A stretch of 64,000 bases of DNA from CAWGGS01 sp046704745. Its GTDB lineage: Bacteria > Desulfobacterota > Desulfobulbia > Desulfobulbales > Desulfocapsaceae. Below are positions 59,526 through 64,000 of this stretch, piece after piece. The stretch's first letter is position 1; every line of letters starts with the position of its first letter. The stretch is from assembly GCA_046704745.1 (NCBI GenBank), contig JBJKRL010000085.1, positions 119,377 to 183,376 of the forward strand, written 5' to 3'. The translations under genes and the position numbers were made by a program. The notes beneath the pieces are model-generated. The model was not told the DNA's origin, did not search any database, and saw nothing but the letters and a program-made list of their open reading frames with translations.

Positions 59526-62500
59526 ATGCTTAAAAAGTTATTCTTATTTTTCATCGTTCTCAGTATCCTCGCAGGCGCAGTGGGTGCAGGAGTTCTGTAC
59601 TGGCTTGTGGTTCTGCATCCGGGAAAGGCAATCGAACCGGAAAACATACATCGAATTCTCGGCAAAGAAAGTCCCGTTTTCTATAACGATGGAAAAACGA
59701 GATTGGGGGTCTTCTTTGACGAGGCCCACCGCCAATATGTGCCGTTTAGCAGGATCCCCAAGGATTTCGTCAATGCCCTGGTAGCCTCGGAAGACGAAAA
59801 ATTTTTCAGTCATTTCGGATTCGATCCCATAGGAATCATCAGGGCTGCAATCAAAAATCTCATTGCCGGAAGGGTGGTTGAGGGGGGAAGTACCATCACC
59901 CAGCAAACGGCAAAAAACCTTTTTAAAAGAACCAAGAGGTCGTTTTCGGCTAAACTTAAAGAGCTGCTGTATGCACTGAGGCTTGAACATCGCTATTCCA
60001 AGCAGAAAATCTTTGAGTTTTATGCAAATCAGTTCTATGTCAGCGGCAATGCACTTGGACTGGGAGTTGCTGCCCGGTACTATTTTAATAAGAAGCCGGA
60101 GGACCTGACCCTTGTTGAATGTGCTTTTATCGCCGGAAGTGTCAAAAGACCTAACTATTATAATCCTTTCATCCAGAAGACGGAAAAGTCTGCTGAACTT
60201 GCCAGAATTAGGGCAAAAGGGCGTGCTGGATATGTGCTCGGCAAGATGCTGAAACTGAAAATGATCAGCAAAGAGAGATACGATAAGGCCGTTGCCCAGG
60301 ATATTGATTTTGATAAAGGCAAGATTGGGTATTCTCTGGATTATGTTATGGAGATCGTAAGAGAGGCTGTATCCTCCTCCGAGGTTCTCGACGCCCTTGC
60401 CGCCCATGACATTACCAATCTTGCCACGTCCGGGGTGCATATTATCACCACGGTGGACAAGGACATGCAGGATAAAACCTTGTACTCCTTAAGGCACGAG
60501 CTTTCCCGGCTCGATGTCCGCCTGAACGGCTATGAGCGCGACGAGGTGCAGAAGGAGCTTAAAGGTGTTGATTACGAAGGCGACAAGGTAGTAAAAGAAA
60601 GGGCCTATCTTTCCGGTACGATTATTAAAAAGACGGTTAAAGGAAATGACATATCAGTGGACGTTGAATTTGACGATAAGCTGGGGGAGGGAGTAATAGA
60701 CCGGCAGGGACTTGGCGATATTGTTGATGCCAGGGTGAAATGGCAACATCAGGCTTGGACCGAAGCAAGTGATAAGGACTATATTGATTTGCTCAAACAA
60801 CTAAAGGACGGGGACCGGGTTTGGGTTACCGTTCGTTCCCTGGAGCCCGGTGGAAAGGTCCTCCTCGATTTGGAGAAATATCCTGAGGTTGAAGGCGGGG
60901 CGTTGGTCATGAAAAACGGGCAGATTCAAAGTGTCGCCGGTGGTGTGGAAAACAGGTTTTACAACCGCGCTGTCTATGCCAAACGAACCATGGGATCTTC
61001 CTTTAAGCCTTTTGTTTTTGCCGCCGCTCTTCAATTGGGTTGGAATGCAATAGATCCATTGGCCAATGTTCGTGATGTCTTCGTCTTTCAAGGGCAGCCC
61101 TATTTCCCAAGACCGGATCATATATCTCCTTTCCCTTACGTTTCAATGAGCTGGGCCGGCGTTGAGTCGGAAAACCTTGCGGCCGTATGGCTCACCTACC
61201 ATCTTTGCGATAAACTCAATGAAAGCCAATTCAAGGAGGTTGCCGCCCATGTGGGATTGGCGCCGCAAGTCAACTCTGGAGGAGAACAGGAGTCGTATAA
61301 TAGTTATAAAACCCGGATTCGAGATAAATACGGCATTGTGGTAACTAACGAGACCTTGCAGCAGGCAGCTTTCTACAGTGCCCTTGCCAACAGTGAAGCC
61401 GACTTTATCTTTGAGGGGAAGCTGGATGATTATAAGGCACTGCGAAGACTCCATTACGGAGAAGGATTTGACGACTTTAAGGCCCAGATCGAAAAGGAGC
61501 TGGGTGATGACAGTCATAAATTAGCAGCCTCGGATAAACGCGAGTTGCTGCTGCGGGAGAAACTTCTCAGTAAAAGTTTTCTCTCACTGCAAGCCTTGAA
61601 AAAGGAGCTGGGTCAATATCGAAGAGAGGTGGAAGGAGAACCAACGGAAAATGTTTTCGGATCTGTTCCTGACACGACGTCACTCTTTAATACAGCGCCG
61701 AAGATCGGCATACTCTGCTATGACAAGGCTCAAAATCGATACAGCTATGAACTCAGGAACGATTTGCCCGAAGGCATGATTCCTGTGGCCCCTTATAACC
61801 TGCAACAGTATCTTCTCAATCAGGATGAGTCGGTCAAACAGAAGTTTTGGGATAATGTCTACATTCAGTCGACGGTCAGTGTGGCGGCCCTTGATATGTT
61901 GCAAGAACAGATCAAGACAGAACTTGCGCGCCTGCAAAAATTACCGTCTTACAGTCTTGATGTGCTTTCCTCTGTCAAGGATTTCCGGGTTCTGGTAGGC
62001 CTTGAGTACTTGATAAAACTGGGAGGTGAGATGGGGATAAAGAGTAACCTTGATCCGGTCCTCTCCTTTCCCCTCGGGTCAAATGTCGTCACACTGCTTG
62101 AGGAAACACGGATGTACGAAGGCTTGGTCACCGGTGCGGTGTCTCTTTATGGAGAGCAAAACGAGGACAACGGAGATCTTTTGACCATCATTGATAGGAT
62201 CGAAGATGCCAACGGCGAAGTTCTCTATAGGCCGAAAAAGACAGTCCTCCATCCTGTAGATCCCCAGACATCTTTAGCCATAGGGGACATCTTGGAAAAT
62301 GTTATCAAATTCGGCACAGGTCGATATGCCGACAAGCATGTTAGGATGAGAGGAAAAGACGGGAAAATCATCGGGTTGCCGGTTCCTCTTTTGGGGAAAA
62401 CGGGAACAGCCAATATGTATACAAATGCCGCTTTCTTAGGCTATCTACCAGGTGGAGCTCCTACCCAAAAAGGAGAGATGGCCCTCCCTGGAGGATACAC

Positions 62501-63026
62501 TGTCGGTTCCTACGTGGGATTTGACGATAATAAGACCATGCGGCGACATTCGACAAAGGTGACAGGGGCAGTTGGCGCACTTCCCATCTGGACTGATATC
62601 GTCAACGCCCTCCTGCAGGAACAGGGATTTGGCAAACAACTTGATATGACGCCTCACCCCCAAGACAACTCCACGGCTCAACCCCTGGAGAATAGAACGG
62701 CTCAATCCCAGGAAAACCTGGCAGCTCAATCCCAGGGCACCTTGACGGCTCAACCTCAGGAAAACCCTGTGACTCAGCCTCCGAAGAGCCTGGTCATCAA
62801 ACGTGACAATCTCGGACAGATAAACGTTGCCGTTTCTGCCGACGACGGGGGACTCTTTATGAAACCGGGAATCCAGGTGGACGAACATGCCAGGTATACC
62901 CCTTCGGTCATGACGTTTGGCAGAATTGATGACTCGGGCGATTTTGAAGCAAAGAGATCGTTTACGCCCTTCTGGCGGTCCGTTACAGCAGACGAGGCAA
63001 CCAAGCCAAAGGAAACTGAAAAGTAA
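59526..63026 (+). CDS. Bifunctional penicillin-binding protein 1A, enlarged
   Basis: 1166 residues, some 300 more than typical PBP1A. Membrane anchor at 1-30; glycosyltransferase 51 domain with ALVASEDEKFFSHFGFDPIG and EGGSTITQQTAKNLF (catalytic Glu in SEDEKFF). Transpeptidase motifs: SxxK in TMGSSFKPFVFAAAL (about 493-507), SxN in VESENLAAVWL (about 545), KTG in LLGKTGTAN (about 958). The roughly 400 residues between SxN and KTG hold an unusual charged helical insert (about 590-830). A run of 8-residue repeats (about 1050-1090) follows. Builds and cross-links peptidoglycan in the periplasm. Confidence 0.92.
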   Translation: MLKKLFLFFIVLSILAGAVGAGVLYWLVVLHPGKAIEPENIHRILGKESPVFYNDGKTRLGVFFDEAHRQYVPFSRIPKDFVNALVASEDEKFFSHFGFDPIGIIRAAIKNLIAGRVVEGGSTITQQTAKNLFKRTKRSFSAKLKELLYALRLEHRYSKQKIFEFYANQFYVSGNALGLGVAARYYFNKKPEDLTLVECAFIAGSVKRPNYYNPFIQKTEKSAELARIRAKGRAGYVLGKMLKLKMISKERYDKAVAQDIDFDKGKIGYSLDYVMEIVREAVSSSEVLDALAAHDITNLATSGVHIITTVDKDMQDKTLYSLRHELSRLDVRLNGYERDEVQKELKGVDYEGDKVVKERAYLSGTIIKKTVKGNDISVDVEFDDKLGEGVIDRQGLGDIVDARVKWQHQAWTEASDKDYIDLLKQLKDGDRVWVTVRSLEPGGKVLLDLEKYPEVEGGALVMKNGQIQSVAGGVENRFYNRAVYAKRTMGSSFKPFVFAAALQLGWNAIDPLANVRDVFVFQGQPYFPRPDHISPFPYVSMSWAGVESENLAAVWLTYHLCDKLNESQFKEVAAHVGLAPQVNSGGEQESYNSYKTRIRDKYGIVVTNETLQQAAFYSALANSEADFIFEGKLDDYKALRRLHYGEGFDDFKAQIEKELGDDSHKLAASDKRELLLREKLLSKSFLSLQALKKELGQYRREVEGEPTENVFGSVPDTTSLFNTAPKIGILCYDKAQNRYSYELRNDLPEGMIPVAPYNLQQYLLNQDESVKQKFWDNVYIQSTVSVAALDMLQEQIKTELARLQKLPSYSLDVLSSVKDFRVLVGLEYLIKLGGEMGIKSNLDPVLSFPLGSNVVTLLEETRMYEGLVTGAVSLYGEQNEDNGDLLTIIDRIEDANGEVLYRPKKTVLHPVDPQTSLAIGDILENVIKFGTGRYADKHVRMRGKDGKIIGLPVPLLGKTGTANMYTNAAFLGYLPGGAPTQKGEMALPGGYTVGSYVGFDDNKTMRRHSTKVTGAVGALPIWTDIVNALLQEQGFGKQLDMTPHPQDNSTAQPLENRTAQSQENLAAQSQGTLTAQPQENPVTQPPKSLVIKRDNLGQINVAVSADDGGLFMKPGIQVDEHARYTPSVMTFGRIDDSGDFEAKRSFTPFWRSVTADEATKPKETEK
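62674..62788 (+). repeat. 24-bp coding tandem repeat in PBP1A
   Basis: Units begin at 62674, 62698, 62722, 62746 and 62770, exactly 24 bases apart. They encode TAQPLENR, TAQSQENL, AAQSQGTL, TAQPQENP and VTQPPKS. Such a repeat can vary in copy number by slippage. Confidence 0.85.
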
Positions 63027-63145
63027 GCGGGATTCCTGATTTTATTCTAAAGTGCGTTTATTTTCTTTTTGCACGGTGTTGTTTTTTTATTCAAGAAAGT
63101 ATAGAGGAAAGAGTAAAATAAATTTTCCATAGGTGGAGAGATTGA

Positions 63146-63493
63146 ATGGGTACGGATGACAGGCGACAGTTTAAGAGAAAGCACAAGCAGAGTATTGTGC
63201 ATTTTCAGATTGTTGAGTCACAAGGAGAGCCTGGCCCCGACCGGGAAGGAAAGATGTTGGATTACAGTCAAGGCGGTATGCGGTTTTCCGCCAAACAACC
63301 TCTCCAGAAAAATACGAAAATCTATATCAAGCTCGATTCAGAGGAGTGGGGAAAGGAACTGACAGTCGTCTGGAAAAATCCGAATCGCAGCTTGTTGGAA
63401 GTGATCGGTTCCGTGATGTGGTGCCTGGAACGTCCTGAAGTACCAGGAGAATTCGAAGTAGGAGCTCGATTTGTTGAAGAGATCGAGCAATAA
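63146..63493 (+). CDS. PilZ-domain protein
   Basis: 115 residues. DRRQFKRKHKQ carries the RxxxR-type arginine motif at the N-terminus and DYSQGGMRFSAKQP the D/NxSxxG motif (about 37-50), so cyclic-di-GMP binding is plausible. Single domain, cytosolic, no fused output. GTGGAGAG precedes the ATG. It lies between PBP1A and a lipoprotein gene, hinting at envelope control, but only by position. Confidence 0.85.
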   Translation: MGTDDRRQFKRKHKQSIVHFQIVESQGEPGPDREGKMLDYSQGGMRFSAKQPLQKNTKIYIKLDSEEWGKELTVVWKNPNRSLLEVIGSVMWCLERPEVPGEFEVGARFVEEIEQ

Positions 63494-63522
63494 AGCGGTT
63501 TTTTTATTACACCCAAAAGACA

Positions 63523-64000
63523 ATGATTGCAAAAAAATATACTGGAATCATAGCCTTGCTTGCTCTTCTTGCGGCAGGTTGCGCGCCATCGGTGAGGGTA
63601 CCGGCCCCACCGAGTACCGAAAGCGGACAGATACAGAAGTCCGGTTCTCAAACAGGTCCGTTCGGTGATATAACTACTGGTGAGCGAGAGCGAAGACCAA
63701 CCTCTCAGACGGAACAAAATCCCGTTGAGCCGACGCCGGAATCCATAAGTAAAAAAGTCCAGTTCCTTCTGCCGTCAAGTGCATTTATCAATAAGCGCAT
63801 TGAAGCGTATAACAAGAAACTCGATGCATGGAGGAATATCCAGAATCAGTCTGCGTCACTCAATCTCAACCGTGAAGATACGGAAAAGATGGTAAATTGT
63901 TTTCGGGATATCCAACAGGTCCTGACTGGGTACACAAGTATGCACGACAGGATCCAGCAACTCAATTCAACCTCTCCACCCATTATTAATGCCGTGGATA
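63523..64000 (+). CDS. Lipoprotein, coiled-coil (3' end outside window)
   Basis: 159 codons open to the window edge from the ATG at 63523, 29 bases after the PilZ gene. Signal peptide MIAKKYTGIIALLALLAAGC with lipobox LAAGC (Cys 20), then a Pro/Ser/Thr-rich linker and, from about residue 85, helical coiled-coil-like sequence (INKRIEAYNKKLDAWRNIQN, NREDTEKMVNCFRDIQQVL). No family recognised from this part. Confidence 0.8.
   Translation, partial: MIAKKYTGIIALLALLAAGCAPSVRVPAPPSTESGQIQKSGSQTGPFGDITTGERERRPTSQTEQNPVEPTPESISKKVQFLLPSSAFINKRIEAYNKKLDAWRNIQNQSASLNLNREDTEKMVNCFRDIQQVLTGYTSMHDRIQQLNSTSPPIINAVD

Noticed and set aside
1..64000. CRISPR array, rRNA operon, prophage
   Set aside because: No regularly spaced repeats, rRNA sequence or phage structural genes seen.

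Overview
The window looks like a chromosomal segment of an anaerobic Gram-negative bacterium. The best guess is a sulfate-reducer-like member of the Desulfobacterota, possibly Desulfobulbales. The reasons are a monofunctional CO dehydrogenase (CooS), an octaheme/tetraheme cytochrome pair resembling HaoA/HaoC, an archaeal-type split glutamate synthase with ferredoxin domains, a glutaredoxin/ferredoxin-thioredoxin-reductase fusion, and outer-membrane genes (Pqi transport, MltD, OmpA-type lipoprotein). The taxonomic call is inference from gene content only.

Layout. 1-4.1 kb: a truncated flavodoxin-fold reductase with a cysteine cluster, a decayed B12-binding radical SAM gene, a DUF4405-type membrane protein and a PilZ-like protein. 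4.4-8.0 kb: a compact pqiA-pqiA-pqiB-pqiC lipid-transport operon with overlapping genes. 8-9.5 kb: two HAD phosphatases. 9.8-12.2 kb: a SLOG-type (MoCo-carrier-like) domain fused to a membrane helix, followed by an OmpA-like lipoprotein; this pair matches no system I know. 12.5-15.2 kb: a secreted orphan, a sulfotransferase and long non-coding stretches. 15.3-19.6 kb: haoA-haoC-like cytochromes and cooS, all on the minus strand. 19.9-24.4 kb: a roughly 4-kb A/T-rich cargo (glycosyltransferase, methyltransferase, large membrane protein) lying between two 220-bp direct repeats that contain the 3' end and terminator of the glutamate synthase gene. 24.2-29.4 kb: the glutamate synthase operon. 30.6-31.05 kb: two tatA genes. 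31.3-38.3 kb: a minus-strand cluster topB-rsfS-thrC-punA-mtaD.

38.9-50.5 kb is a conserved information-processing block on the plus strand: tRNA-Gly(CCC), rimP, nusA, rnpM/ylxR, infB, rbfA, nrnA, truB, rpsO, pnp, dut and an MBL-fold hydrolase. It ends against a convergent yhbY. 50.8-63.5 kb holds a TraB-family membrane protein, a 1028-aa membrane protein with a degenerate PHP-like segment, the Grx-FTR fusion with a thioredoxin-reductase-like enzyme, an MltD-type lytic transglycosylase, an oversized PBP1A and a PilZ protein. The window ends inside a lipoprotein gene.

Functionally, several genes serve the envelope (Pqi, MltD, PBP1A, OmpA lipoprotein, Tat, glycosylation cargo). Another group handles low-potential electrons (CooS, Hao-like cytochromes, ferredoxin-type glutamate synthase, FTR-like redox pair). 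The most novel-looking material is the SLOG-TM/OmpA-lipoprotein pair, the glycosylation cargo inside a duplicated gene end, the PHP-like membrane giant, and the Grx-FTR fusion with altered cysteine spacing. No CRISPR array, integrase, transposase or rRNA gene was seen.
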